From an uncultured Gammaproteobacteria bacterium (GTDB lineage: Bacteria > Pseudomonadota > Gammaproteobacteria > Steroidobacterales > XN24): a stretch of DNA of 64,000 bases. The translations under genes were made by a program, and so were the position numbers. The notes under the pieces are model-generated. The model was not told the origin of the DNA. It searched no databases and saw only the letters and a list, made by a program, of their open reading frames with translations. Positions 35,611-44,627 of the stretch are shown one piece after another (positions within the stretch are counted from its first letter, which is position 1; each line of letters opens with the position of its first letter). Where the stretch lies: positions 38,646 to 102,645 of the forward strand of contig CALDWW010000004.1 of assembly GCA_937924335.1 (NCBI GenBank), written 5' to 3'.

Positions 35611-36195
35611 TCAAAAAGAGACCGCGGGCGCCGCTCTCTTTTCCTCCGACTCGATCTCCAGGAACTCAGCAGCTTTGAAAGTGAACATGTTAGCGACAAT
35701 GTTGTTGGGGAAATTTTCCCTGGCCGTGTTATAGGTCATCACAGCGTCGTTGAAGGCCTGGCGTGCGAATGCCACCCGGTTCTCGGTAGAGGTGAGTTCT
35801 TCCTGGAACTGCATCATGTTCTGATTGGCCTTGAGATCCGGATAAGACTCCGCGAGGGCGAACAGTCGGCCGAGGACGCCGCCCAGCGTCGCTTCGGCGC
35901 CCGCCAGTTCCTTGATGGCGGCCGGATCGGTCGGATCAGCCGCGGCTTTTTTCAGGCCATCGACTGCGGCGTTGCGGGCGAGGATAACCGCTTCGAGCGT
36001 TTCCCTCTCATGCTTCATGTAGCCCTTCACTGCTTCCACCAGATTGGGGATCAGGTCGTAGCGCCGCGTGAGCTGGACGTCGATCTGAGAGAAACCGTTC
36101 TTGACGCGGTTCCGCAGGTCGACCAGCCGGTTGTAAATGGAAACGCCGTACACGGCCAGGACGAGGATGACTCCCAGCAGTACCCAGACTTCCAT
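35611..36195 (-). CDS. lemA: LemA family protein
   Basis: 194 residues: one N-terminal membrane helix (VWVLLGVILVLAVYGVSIY), then the LemA signature NRLVDLRNRVKNGFSQIDVQL and RRYDLIPNLVEAVKGYMKHE, and YNTARENFPNNIVANMF near the C-terminus. The long helical hairpin lies in one compartment, anchored to the membrane. It has GGGGGA before the ATG and heads a two-gene operon with the M48 protease. Confidence 0.95.
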   Translation of the reverse strand: MEVWVLLGVILVLAVYGVSIYNRLVDLRNRVKNGFSQIDVQLTRRYDLIPNLVEAVKGYMKHERETLEAVILARNAAVDGLKKAAADPTDPAAIKELAGAEATLGGVLGRLFALAESYPDLKANQNMMQFQEELTSTENRVAFARQAFNDAVMTYNTARENFPNNIVANMFTFKAAEFLEIESEEKRAAPAVSF

Positions 36196-36341
36196 GCTCT
36201 ATCCCCCAAGTGTCTCGATCCGGAGTGACCGGTGACCAGAATACGACGCGCGTCGCCTGTAGGGGAAGCGCAACGAGGCAGTGGCGGGCGCTGAGCGGGC
36301 GCCCAGATGCCGGTTGAGAAGGATTCTTGAGTCAACAAGAC

Positions 36342-36369
36342 TTGCAATCCGTACATTTGTGACTAAAAT
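36342..36369 (+). promoter_or_regulatory. Promoter of the DUF6502 gene, probably leaderless
   Basis: TTGCAA (36342-36347) and TAAAAT (36364-36369) with a 16-bp spacer. Transcription would begin near 36376, two bases before the ATG at 36378, and no Shine-Dalgarno sequence is present, so the mRNA may be leaderless. Confidence 0.6.
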
Positions 36370-36377
36370 GCACAGAT

Positions 36378-37217
36378 ATGGACAACAGTCCCAAATCAAC
36401 GATGCTCAACGCGTGCCGGTCGATGCTTCGTCCTGTCGTCCGTCTTCTTCTGAAGAACGGTGTCACGTGGAAGGAGTTCGCCGATTTGTCCAGGAGTGTA
36501 TATGTGCAGGTCGCCGGAGACGACTACGGCATCTCCGGCCGCCAGACCAATGCATCTCGCGTTTCCATACTTACCGGTCTCACACGACGGGAAGTCAAGA
36601 AGCAGCGGGATCAGCTCGCGGGCCTGCCGGTCGCCGGTCCCGGCAAGACCAGCAATGCGACGCGTTTGCTGTCCGGATGGTTCCAGGATCCGGAGTTTGC
36701 GGACGCCGATGGTACCCCGCGCGTGCTTCCCCGCGAAGGTGAGAGCGGGTCGTTCGAGGCCCTCCATCACCGCTACGGGGGCGATATTCCGGCAGTCGCG
36801 ATGTTGAAAGAGTTAACGGCCGCCGGTGCCGTTCGCGAAGAAGACGACGGACTCAGGGCTATCAGCCGTTACTACATGCCGTCGCCGTTGGATCCCGAGA
36901 CCGTCGTTCGAGCAGGCAGCGTCCTGAATGACCTTGGGTCCACTGTGACCTGGAACCTGACACGCGCCGAGGACGAGCCGTCCCGGTTCGAAGGACGGGC
37001 GACCGAACCCCGGATTCCGCTGCGGCTGGTGGCGGAATTCAGGGACTACATGGAGGCAAGGGGGCAGGCCTTCCTGGAGGAAGTGGACCGGTGGCTTCAC
37101 CAGCATCGGTCAGATTCCAACGACGATACGCATGCCTTCCGGCTCGGGGTTGGCGTCTACATGATCGCCAACGAGGACAGTGGGGATCAGGGGATTACAG
37201 ATAGCGAGGGCGCCTGA
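36378..37217 (+). CDS. DUF6502 family protein
   Basis: 279 residues, soluble. The N-terminal LRPVVRLLLKNGVTWKEFADL followed by RVSILTGLTRREVKKQRDQ forms a winged-helix-like region typical of DUF6502. The C-terminal half contains FRDYMEARGQAFLEEVDRWL. Members occur directly upstream of DUF5666 genes, as here (the next start is 16 bp away). A regulatory role is suggested by the helix-turn-helix-like region but is not proven. Confidence 0.8.
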   Translation: MDNSPKSTMLNACRSMLRPVVRLLLKNGVTWKEFADLSRSVYVQVAGDDYGISGRQTNASRVSILTGLTRREVKKQRDQLAGLPVAGPGKTSNATRLLSGWFQDPEFADADGTPRVLPREGESGSFEALHHRYGGDIPAVAMLKELTAAGAVREEDDGLRAISRYYMPSPLDPETVVRAGSVLNDLGSTVTWNLTRAEDEPSRFEGRATEPRIPLRLVAEFRDYMEARGQAFLEEVDRWLHQHRSDSNDDTHAFRLGVGVYMIANEDSGDQGITDSEGA

Positions 37218-37233
37218 GGCGCAAGAGGTTGTG

Positions 37234-38721
37234 ATGAACAAGACAAGCAAGAACTGGCAGCACGCGTTGATAGCGGTTGCGTTTATGGCCGCCGCCGGCT
37301 GCGGTGGCGGAGGTGGCGGCAGCGCCGATCCGGTCGTGACCCCGCCTCCAGCGCCGGGCCCCACCCCGCCTCCCACCGACGGGATCGATCGTGGCGGGGT
37401 GGCCGTCGGCCCCATCGACGGCTTTGGCAGCGTGATCGTGAACGGCGTGCGGTTCGATACCAGTGAGGCCGTTTTCACGATCAATGGCGGCGCGGGTAGC
37501 CAGACTGATCTCGACGTCGGCCAGGTCGTGGTCGTCAGAGGTAGCATCGATGACGACGGGCTAAGTGGTACGGCGGCGACGGTTGAGTACGAGGACGCGG
37601 TTAAGGGCCCGATCGATATTGGCAGTCTCGATCGCGTCAGCGGCACCTTCCGAGTATTGGACCAGCCGATCCGGGTCACGACGACCACGATATTCGACGA
37701 TTCCATCCAGCCGGCTTCGCTGGACGGGTTGTCGGAAGGCGATGTCGTCGAGGTAAGCGGTCTGCCTGATGCGGACGGATTCATCCGCGCCACCCGGATA
37801 GAGGACTCCATGGCATCGGTATTCGAAGTGACCGGTTTCGTCAGCAACCTGGACGCCGGCACCTTGACCTTCACCATCGGCGATTTGACGGTCGACTACA
37901 GTAGCGCCCAGCTCGACAACTTCCCGGGAGGTGCGCCTGTCAACGGCGATCTGGTGGAGGCGAAGGGCTCTTCGTTCACGATCGAAGGTGTCTTCCTTGC
38001 GACTCGTGTCGAGAAGGAAGATGGCCTGGACGACGACAATCTCGGCGAAGACGGGGATGACGTTGAGATCGAAGGTTACGTGACCGGTTTTCGTTCCAGT
38101 TCCGATTTCGACCTGCTCGGGATCCGCGTCATCACCAATGCGGCCACCGTCTATGAGCGGGGGACACCGGATCAGGTGCAGTTGAACGTCCGGCTGGAGG
38201 CCGAGGGTGACCTTCAGGCCGACGGGTCCGTGCTAGCGGACAAGATCCAGTTCAAGCCCGAAGGGCGCCTGGAAGCCGCCGCGGTCGTGGAAGCGGTCAA
38301 CGTCATCGGCGGCACTTTTACCGTTCTTGGCATCGCGGTGCTTACGGATGTGAGCACGAGTTTCGAGGACAAGCTCCTGGAACAGCAGACCTTCGGTCTG
38401 CGTGATCTGCGCATCGGCGACTGGGTCGACGTGCGCGGCTTCGAAGATGAGCAAGGCGGATTCGTAGCACAGCAGGTCGAACGGGATGAAGCCGAGGACG
38501 AGGTTGAGTTGCGGGGAACAGCAGAATCCGTGACCGCGCCGACCTTCAGCATCCTCGGAGTCAGCATAGTGACGAACGCGGCCACAGAGTTCGAAGGCAC
38601 TAGCGAAAATCCGATCTCGGCCCAGATGTTTTTCGATGCGGCCGAAGGCGCAATCGTCGAGGTGGACGGTGCCTGGGACGGTGCGGTCCTGACCGCCGAC
38701 CAGGCCAGCCTCGAAGACTGA
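37234..38721 (+). CDS. DUF5666 repeat lipoprotein
   Basis: 495 residues from the ATG at 37234 (GAGG five bases before). A lipoprotein signal (ALIAVAFMAAAGCGGGGGG) and a proline-rich linker (TPPPAPGPTPPPTDG) precede about five copies of a roughly 75-residue beta domain with motifs such as GFGSVIVNGVRFDT, DLDVGQVVVVRGS and LRDLRIGDWVDVRGF. The protein is very acidic. It is likely exposed in the periplasm or on the outer membrane. Its co-occurrence with DUF6502 is known; its function is not. Confidence 0.85.
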   Translation: MNKTSKNWQHALIAVAFMAAAGCGGGGGGSADPVVTPPPAPGPTPPPTDGIDRGGVAVGPIDGFGSVIVNGVRFDTSEAVFTINGGAGSQTDLDVGQVVVVRGSIDDDGLSGTAATVEYEDAVKGPIDIGSLDRVSGTFRVLDQPIRVTTTTIFDDSIQPASLDGLSEGDVVEVSGLPDADGFIRATRIEDSMASVFEVTGFVSNLDAGTLTFTIGDLTVDYSSAQLDNFPGGAPVNGDLVEAKGSSFTIEGVFLATRVEKEDGLDDDNLGEDGDDVEIEGYVTGFRSSSDFDLLGIRVITNAATVYERGTPDQVQLNVRLEAEGDLQADGSVLADKIQFKPEGRLEAAAVVEAVNVIGGTFTVLGIAVLTDVSTSFEDKLLEQQTFGLRDLRIGDWVDVRGFEDEQGGFVAQQVERDEAEDEVELRGTAESVTAPTFSILGVSIVTNAATEFEGTSENPISAQMFFDAAEGAIVEVDGAWDGAVLTADQASLED

Positions 38722-38748
38722 CGCCTCTCCCCCATGCCCGCATCGCCT

Positions 38749-38775
38749 ACGGGCCCTTCGGGGCCCGTTCTTTTG
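38749..38775 (+). terminator. Rho-independent terminator after the DUF5666 gene
   Basis: ACGGGCCC-TTCG-GGGCCCGT, an 8-bp stem with a stable UUCG tetraloop, is followed by TCTTTTG. It lies 28 bp after the DUF5666 stop. Confidence 0.9.
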
Positions 38776-38787
38776 TCTGCGTTTCGC

Positions 38788-38817
38788 TTGGACCCATACC
38801 GTTGCGTCTGGTAGGTT
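38788..38817 (+). promoter_or_regulatory. Promoter of the MscS-type channel gene
   Basis: TTGGAC (38788-38793), an 18-bp spacer and TAGGTT (38812-38817) with TGG just before it. It lies directly after the terminator and about 30 bp before the channel's ribosome site GGGAGA. Confidence 0.5.
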
Positions 38818-38852
38818 CACGCGCTTTCAACATGTAGGCGGGAGATACGAAG

Positions 38853-39689
38853 ATGGAACAGCTGAATGGTTTGTTGAGCGAAGATGTCTTGAGCAGGGCC
38901 TATTCGATCGGCGCAGATTTCGGCGTCAGGCTACTCGCAGCCCTCGCCATCTTCATCATCGGGCGCTGGGTAGCGCGCCGGCTGGCCGGGCTTATCGAGC
39001 AGGGGATGCAGCGAACCGATGCCGACACGATGTTAACCGGCTTTGTCCGGAACCTGACTTACATGGGTTTGCTCACATTCGTGATCCTGGCCGCGGTCGG
39101 ACAGTTGGGCGTTCAGACGACCTCATTTATCGCCGTCCTCGGCGCCGCCGGCTTCGCCGTCGGCCTGGCTCTGCAGGGCTCGCTTGGTAACTTTGCCTCT
39201 GGCGTGCTGATCATGATCTTCCGGCCCTTCAAAAGCGGCGATTTCGTAGAGGCGGGCGGCACCATGGGTATCGTCGAGGCGATACAGATCTTCACGACCA
39301 CTCTGCGGACCGGGGACAACAAGACCATCATCGTCCCCAACGGCCAGATCACTTCCGGAACGATCACGAACTACTCTGCCAAGGACACGCGTCGCGTCGA
39401 TCTCGTCATCGGTGTGAGTTACGGCGATGACCTGGACAAGGTGCGTCGAGTCATCGAGGAAGTGATCGCCGCTGAAGGCCGGGTGCTCAGTGAACCTGAA
39501 CCGACGATCGGCGTCCTCGAACTGGCCGACAGCAGCGTGAATTTCGCGGTGCGGCCGTGGGTGAAGTCATCCGACTATTGGCCCGTGTACTTCGGCCTGA
39601 TGGAAAGCTTCAAGAAACGATTCGACCAGGAAGGCATCTCGATCCCGTTCCCGCAACAGGATGTCTACCTGCACCAGGTGTCTGCATAA
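38853..39689 (+). CDS. Small-conductance mechanosensitive channel, MscS family
   Basis: 278 residues, the size of E. coli MscS (286). Three membrane helices; the third is the Gly/Ala-rich pore helix GAAGFAVGLALQGSLGNFASG, followed by the beta-domain signature FRPFKSGDFVEAGGTMG and IVPNGQITSGTITNYS. It opens under membrane tension to release solutes in osmotic downshock. It stands alone between its own promoter and a converging gene. Confidence 0.95.
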   Translation: MEQLNGLLSEDVLSRAYSIGADFGVRLLAALAIFIIGRWVARRLAGLIEQGMQRTDADTMLTGFVRNLTYMGLLTFVILAAVGQLGVQTTSFIAVLGAAGFAVGLALQGSLGNFASGVLIMIFRPFKSGDFVEAGGTMGIVEAIQIFTTTLRTGDNKTIIVPNGQITSGTITNYSAKDTRRVDLVIGVSYGDDLDKVRRVIEEVIAAEGRVLSEPEPTIGVLELADSSVNFAVRPWVKSSDYWPVYFGLMESFKKRFDQEGISIPFPQQDVYLHQVSA

Positions 39690-39723
39690 GCCATCAGCCG
39701 GACGCCGCCGCCGGCACCGCCGA

Positions 39724-41511
39724 TCAGCGCCGACGCCCCCGGGTGTCCTGTTCCCGGGTGCCGTACAGAAGCGTGATGTTGATACGCCGATCCTCGTAAC
39801 GGTCGGCGAAGCGGATATCGTCGGTCTTGTGAAACAAGTCCGAGTTAAAGATGACGCAGCGATTCTGACGGTGTGGAACGACCACCCGTTGAGCCTGCTT
39901 GCTCTCGAGATAGTCGCGGATGTCCTGCTGTCGCTGCGGGTCATAAGTGTTGTAGTCGTCTATGCCCCAGTCAGCCGGCGCTTCCTTGTCCCAAAGCACC
40001 AGGCCGCCGCTGTCCGGATCCAGGTTCGCGTCCGACGGTGTGATCCAGAAGTTGACGTTGACGGCGGCAAAGTCGGCATGCATGTCGATGCCGGCAAGCT
40101 GGCTGTCATACTTGTAGGCCCACATCTGCATCAGCACGTGGTCGCCGAAGATGCGAGGAAACGCGCGCGGCAGTTCCTCGGCAACCTGCACCAGGAGCGG
40201 GCAGTTGAATCCCTCCTGCAGGTAGGCGCCGGCATAGCCGTTGGAGTGCTCGAAGTCGTACCAGATGGTGGATTCGAGACAGAAGTCCCGTAACGCGCGC
40301 AGCGCCTCAGGTATCAGCAGGCCATCGACCCAGGTGATGCCGGGGGCCCGGCGCTCGTAGTCGGCTTGTATGGCGGCGCGGTCCAGCTCCGGGTTCAGTG
40401 CAGGGATCTCCAGCGCCGGGGTGTCCCGGTAGTGGTGGCAACGATTGTAGAACGGTGCAAAACGCTGTCGTATCGGTGCGGGCAGCAGAACTGTTTTGCC
40501 GTCAGGGATGTCCTCCGGGATGGTAGCCATCACTTTCCGATAGTCGTCCTGCATCTCAGCCAGATTCGCTTCCCCGAGCTCGTGGCTCGTCAGGTAGTCG
40601 ATCTGTTCCACGTCATGTCTGAGTTTTGCCCGCGAGGTGCGGGTAAAAGTCGGCAGGTCCGGTGTCGTAGTGACGCCAGGGTGTCTGAACAGTGCGTGAG
40701 ACCGCCGGAATGCCTCTGCTGCCGGCTCCAGCCATCCCAGTTCCTTGAGCGCCTGACCAATCTGGTGATGGGCCGCATAGTTGTCAGGGTCGCTCCACGC
40801 AGCCGAGCGCGCGGCCATCAGGCCGGCAGCGGGGCGGCCTGCCTTGCGCAGCGCGGCAGCCGTTCGGGTCAACGCACGGCAACGCAGCGAATCAGATTCC
40901 GCAGCGATGCGCTCATAGACGGCGACGGCTTCGTCTAACGAGCCTTCCAGTTCGAGCACCTGGGCTCGAGCGAGCTGCAGATCGTAGTCTGCCGGATCCA
41001 GCGCGAGACCCGCGTCGAGCACCTCGCGAGCTGCAGGATATCGGCGTGCGGCCACGAGCAATTGCCCTAGCGCCAGACGGGCGTCACGGCGGCCCGGCGT
41101 GAGTTCCATGACCCGGCGATAGCAATCCGCGGCGGCGTCCACGTTGTCCTGTGCATTGCGGGTCAGCGCCAGATTGATGAGGGCTTCAGGCTGGTCGGGA
41201 CGGATCTGCAGCGATCTCTCCAGGGCAGAGGCCGCGCCGCGTGTTCGACCGGCGGAGTACAGGACCAGCCCAAGGTTTGCCAGGATCGCGCTGTCGTCCG
41301 GCCGTGCCTTTACAGCCTCTCCCAACATGCCGACCGCCCTGGTCAGATCCCCGCGCTGGTAGGCGATCATTCCCAGGTAGTGGGTCGCGTCGACGTCACC
41401 GGGGGTTGCGGCGAGCACGTCCTTGTAGGCCGCCGCGGCTGCCGCGAGATCGCCATCCCGATGTGCCTCGATGCCTCGCATGAGCAGAGATCTGTGGTTG
41501 TCTGGTGTCAT
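39724..41511 (-). CDS. TPR protein with C-terminal 2-oxoglutarate/Fe(II) oxygenase domain
   Basis: 595 residues. The first 290 residues hold about seven tetratricopeptide repeats (for example AVGMLGEAVKARPDDSAILANLGLVLYSAG). The C-terminal half carries an oxygenase facial triad: H478-A-D480 (MHADFAAVNVNFW), distal H561 (DLFHKTDD) and a 2-oxoglutarate-binding Arg in DRRINITLLYG. A His-x-Asp...His set with this spacing fits prolyl/aspartyl hydroxylase-like enzymes. The substrate may be a protein recruited by the TPRs. No secretion signal is seen. Confidence 0.85.
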   Translation of the reverse strand: MTPDNHRSLLMRGIEAHRDGDLAAAAAAYKDVLAATPGDVDATHYLGMIAYQRGDLTRAVGMLGEAVKARPDDSAILANLGLVLYSAGRTRGAASALERSLQIRPDQPEALINLALTRNAQDNVDAAADCYRRVMELTPGRRDARLALGQLLVAARRYPAAREVLDAGLALDPADYDLQLARAQVLELEGSLDEAVAVYERIAAESDSLRCRALTRTAAALRKAGRPAAGLMAARSAAWSDPDNYAAHHQIGQALKELGWLEPAAEAFRRSHALFRHPGVTTTPDLPTFTRTSRAKLRHDVEQIDYLTSHELGEANLAEMQDDYRKVMATIPEDIPDGKTVLLPAPIRQRFAPFYNRCHHYRDTPALEIPALNPELDRAAIQADYERRAPGITWVDGLLIPEALRALRDFCLESTIWYDFEHSNGYAGAYLQEGFNCPLLVQVAEELPRAFPRIFGDHVLMQMWAYKYDSQLAGIDMHADFAAVNVNFWITPSDANLDPDSGGLVLWDKEAPADWGIDDYNTYDPQRQQDIRDYLESKQAQRVVVPHRQNRCVIFNSDLFHKTDDIRFADRYEDRRINITLLYGTREQDTRGRRR

Positions 41512-41641
41512 GGCGCCCGAATTATAGTGGTGTCGATCGGCCAGGTCGTCATCGCTCGCGTTTACCGGACATTCAACGGAGGGTCTTTTCGGCCCGGGCG
41601 CCGGGAGAGTGAGCTGGCCGTGCCCGGGTGTGGCTACGTGT

Positions 41642-42106
41642 CTATGCTCCGTCGGCGGAGGCCAGGAATGCCTCTACCTGGCCGAGTACGGCGTCGGTCA
41701 CGGGGTGGACCAGGTCACGGGCGACGCCCTCCGCACCAAATCGCGACTCCCACACGGCCTGCGGTCCGGTACCGTGCCGACCAGTCATCAGGGCCTGTAT
41801 TCGCTTGTCTCCGAAGCGGCTATCCGGGGTGTTGGCCGTCAACTCGATGACCAGGGACCGTTCGCCGTCGCCCGCCGGATCGGTTGCCGGGAGCACCAGG
41901 CGGTAACCGGCACGCATGGCGGCGGGGCGGGCCTCGCGTTCGACCCGCTGGCAGATCAGGTCCAGGATTTCGTCGCTCGGTTCATGGACACAGCTCAGGC
42001 TGATGACCGGCAGGTCGGCGGCGACCGCAGTCAGACTCCCGCAAACGGCGCACAGCAGGGCAGGGGCTGCGACCAGCCCAATGATCACAACGGGCATCCG
42101 GATCAC
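41642..42106 (-). CDS. Exported hypothetical protein, 154 aa
   Basis: 154 residues from a GTG with AGGAG ten bases upstream. An N-terminal hydrophobic signal (VVIIGLVAAPALLCAVCGSLTAVAA) is followed by a compact periplasmic domain with SLSCVHEPSDEILDLICQRV and LVIELTANTPDSR. The two Cys could form a disulfide. I do not recognise the family. It is 130 bp downstream of the TPR gene start region and reads away from the lipoprotein gene. Confidence 0.65.
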   Translation of the reverse strand: MIRMPVVIIGLVAAPALLCAVCGSLTAVAADLPVISLSCVHEPSDEILDLICQRVEREARPAAMRAGYRLVLPATDPAGDGERSLVIELTANTPDSRFGDKRIQALMTGRHGTGPQAVWESRFGAEGVARDLVHPVTDAVLGQVEAFLASADGA

Positions 42107-42430
42107 GATCGCGTCACTCCTTCACAGGATTGCATCAAGCCTCAGCAAAGCCTCGCCGGTACCCGCTGTCAAGCCCGGCTCGCTGCCAGACAGCGGACCA
42201 CCTTGCGCTGCCGCGCGCGGGCCGCTGGCATAATGTCAGCATGGCCGGCGCGTTTCCCGGGGCTGCAGTGTCCCGGTCCTGCGGGCCTTAATGGCACCCG
42301 CTTTGTCGAACGCAGGCTGCCGAACAGCAGAATCAATGACGCTCTCCATGGTCTAGTAACAGGAGGGTCTCAGAGCCGGGGATACCGGACCGGGATGACC
42401 CGCCCGCTAAAGGCACTGAAGGAGCAGAGG
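42107..42430. other. Intergenic region between divergent envelope genes
   Basis: 324 bp without a plausible gene. A CATAAT element at 42229-42234 could be the -10 of the plus-strand lipoprotein gene, but the nearest TTGCGC is 20 bp upstream. Short ORFs here end quickly. No repeat stands out. Confidence 0.5.
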
Positions 42431-42808
42431 ATGAAAACAATGAGAACGGTCATGCCGGCCGCGCTGATCGCCGTGATGGCGATCGGGGCGTGCACCGCAC
42501 CAGGCTACAAGGGGCAGCTCCAGTCGTGGGTCGGAAAGTCAAATTCCGAGTTGGTAAATACCTGGGGAGAGCCGGCTGAAGTCGTCCATGATGCCGAAGG
42601 CAGGCCGGTGTTCGTTTATGCGACTGTCCGCACCGAGACGAAGGGCGGGACGAGTATGGGTACAACCGATCCGATCACCGGGCAGCCGATAAAATTGTCC
42701 AAGGCCAAAACAGTGAAGACGTTCTGGTGCAAGACGACTTTCACCATCGGCGAGGACGAGCGGGTCGAGGATTTCACCTACGAAGGCAACGACTGCGAGA
42801 AGCGCTAG
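42431..42808 (+). CDS. Small lipoprotein, 125 aa
   Basis: 125 residues from the ATG at 42431 with AAGGAG eight bases upstream. Signal peptide with lipobox AIGACTAP, then WVGKSNSELVNTWGEPAEVV, a motif shared by SmpA/OmlA-like and related small lipoproteins, a low-complexity Thr/Gly loop, and two Cys (FWCKTTF, GNDCEKR) that could pair. Probably outer-membrane or periplasmic; function unknown. Confidence 0.8.
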   Translation: MKTMRTVMPAALIAVMAIGACTAPGYKGQLQSWVGKSNSELVNTWGEPAEVVHDAEGRPVFVYATVRTETKGGTSMGTTDPITGQPIKLSKAKTVKTFWCKTTFTIGEDERVEDFTYEGNDCEKR

Positions 42809-42930
42809 CCGCGTCGATACCCTGAGCCTGATATAGCCGGCACGCAGTTCGGGGCCGCCATCCGGGCGCACTTCCGGTCAAACGCCGGGGCCTGCAGGTC
42901 CCTGGTGACAACGGTTCGCGGATGCCTCCC

Positions 42931-43734
42931 TCAGGGCAGGCCCATGGGTTCTTGCTGCGGCCAGGCCGATGCGTCGATCACATCCTTGTAGCTGTGGAAC
43001 GTCGCGTGACCGAGTAACGGGAACAGGATGACCAGGCCGATAAACGCGGTCGCGAAGCCGATAGCGACGCTGATGGTGATTATGGTCAGCCACACGGCCA
43101 TCGCCGCCTTGTTGCGCAAAACCGCGTTGATGCTTGTGACCACCGCGGTGATCGTATCGGTCTGACGATCCATGATCATCGGCAGCGAGAAGGCGCTGGC
43201 GGCAAACGTGATGGCGGCAAAGATCGAGCCCACGGCCGAGCCGATGGTCAGGAAACGCGCGATCTGGCGCCAGTCAGGATCGGCCTCGACCGGGAAGAAG
43301 ACATGGACCATGGAAGCCGCCCGCGCCCACACCAGGAAGATCACCATCAAAACCAGCGCATACACCATGCAGTTCGACAGCTGCCGTTTGGCTTCCGACG
43401 CGCTGCGTCGAAAACTGGGGGCACGGCCGCGATCAAGTCGCCAGCTGATGGCATAGAGGGCCACGGCCAACAGCGGTCCGACGAACACGAACCCGGACAG
43501 GAGACCCAGCAGCGCGAACTTGTTGCCAAGCAACAAGGGCGGCAGGCTGACGAGCCATGACAGCGCCAGCACGATCAAACCCCATGCGAGGCTCTGGCGG
43601 GGTGCCGCCTTAAGGTCCCGAAACCCGGCGGCGATCCAGCGGAGCGGAGCGCCAGGCCCCACATCCCGGCACGGCGCGACGAATGGCATCTCCGATTCAG
43701 GCGGCGGTCCGCCGTTCGTCTCGGTATCTGTCAT
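42931..43734 (-). CDS. DUF2189 family membrane protein
   Basis: 267 residues from the ATG at 43734 (GGGGGAG five bases upstream). About six membrane segments. WIAAGFRDLKAAPRQSLAWGL near the N-terminus and LLGHATFHSYKDVID near the C-terminus are DUF2189 hallmarks. It is an inner-membrane protein often found near cytochrome oxidase genes in proteobacteria; function unassigned. It is divergent from the barrel protein gene. Confidence 0.88.
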   Translation of the reverse strand: MTDTETNGGPPPESEMPFVAPCRDVGPGAPLRWIAAGFRDLKAAPRQSLAWGLIVLALSWLVSLPPLLLGNKFALLGLLSGFVFVGPLLAVALYAISWRLDRGRAPSFRRSASEAKRQLSNCMVYALVLMVIFLVWARAASMVHVFFPVEADPDWRQIARFLTIGSAVGSIFAAITFAASAFSLPMIMDRQTDTITAVVTSINAVLRNKAAMAVWLTIITISVAIGFATAFIGLVILFPLLGHATFHSYKDVIDASAWPQQEPMGLP

Positions 43735-43957
43735 CGTGCTCCCCCCGGACAAGCAGTTGCCTCAGTCTATCGCAGGAATGTCCATGATTCATAAGGGTTT
43801 CGCCAATTTTGATGATTGCGCGTTGCGATCAAGACAGGGTCTGAAACCGGGTTTCCGGGTCGCAGCAGGCGTGAACCAGGTCACAGTTTTCCGAGACTCC
43901 TGTGGCCAGACTGGGAACCGTTCTTTACAGACCCTTACGGGTCCGGAGGCACGACCG

Positions 43958-44542
43958 ATGCGGATACTCCCCCTATTCTGCATGACGATCGCGCTGGCCG
44001 CCGGCGACGCTCTGGCCGATGAGCGCTCGGGATTTTTCCTGGGACTGGCGGGCGGTGCGGCGGACCTCGACGAAGAACTGGAAGATCTCGATCTGGCCAG
44101 TCTCGGCATCGATGTCGAAGTCAGTGATACGGCTCCTGCGTGGAGCGCATTCGCGGGTTACCAGTTCAATCGCTACCTTGGCGTGCGCGGCGGCTATGTC
44201 GATTTCGAGACGTTCGACGACATCATCGAGGTCGAGTCGATCGGCGACGTACCTGATATCGATATCGATCTTGAAGGATGGATGGTCGGCGTCGATGGTC
44301 ATCTGCCGATGGGGCGCTGGATATCTCTAACGGGTCGCGCCGGATATATCGCCTGGGAGTCACAGGCGAAACTGGGACTCGTGCAGCTGGAGGACTCCGA
44401 GACCGGGTCCGACCCTTTCTATGGTGGCGGGCTCGAACTCAGTCTCGGAAAATCATTCGGTATCGAAGCGACCCACACCCGGTTTGCCATCGACGGCAAC
44501 GACGTCGATATGAGCGCCCTCGGAGTACGGGTGCGGTTCTAG
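43958..44542 (+). CDS. Outer membrane beta-barrel protein (OmpA-like fold), 194 aa
   Basis: 194 residues from the ATG at 43958, GGAGG eight bases upstream. A signal peptide (LPLFCMTIALAAGDALA) precedes an eight-strand barrel: FFLGLAGGAADLDEE, WSAFAGYQFNRYLGVRGGYVDF, MVGVDGHLPMGRWISLTGRAGY, and a C-terminal strand ending VRVRF. An acidic loop (DDIIEVESIGDVPDIDIDLE) is notable. A GACCC-TTAC-GGGTC hairpin (43930-43943) sits just before the ribosome site. Confidence 0.82.
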   Translation: MRILPLFCMTIALAAGDALADERSGFFLGLAGGAADLDEELEDLDLASLGIDVEVSDTAPAWSAFAGYQFNRYLGVRGGYVDFETFDDIIEVESIGDVPDIDIDLEGWMVGVDGHLPMGRWISLTGRAGYIAWESQAKLGLVQLEDSETGSDPFYGGGLELSLGKSFGIEATHTRFAIDGNDVDMSALGVRVRF

Positions 44543-44627
44543 GCGGGCGTAGACGCTCTTCTCCAGCTGATCAAGCCGGTGCTGCCCGGCGACCCGAAGG
44601 GTGCGGGGCAGCGGATCTCTGGCGAGT

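Noticed and set aside
43809..43823. TTTTGATGATTGCGC as an FNR box before the barrel gene
   Set aside because: Only one half-site matches; the second half (GCGCG) does not fit ATCAA.
43930..43943. GACCC-TTAC-GGGTC hairpin before the barrel gene as a riboswitch or terminator
   Set aside because: Only a 5-bp stem with no T-run and no larger structure; noted in the gene entry but not called as an element.
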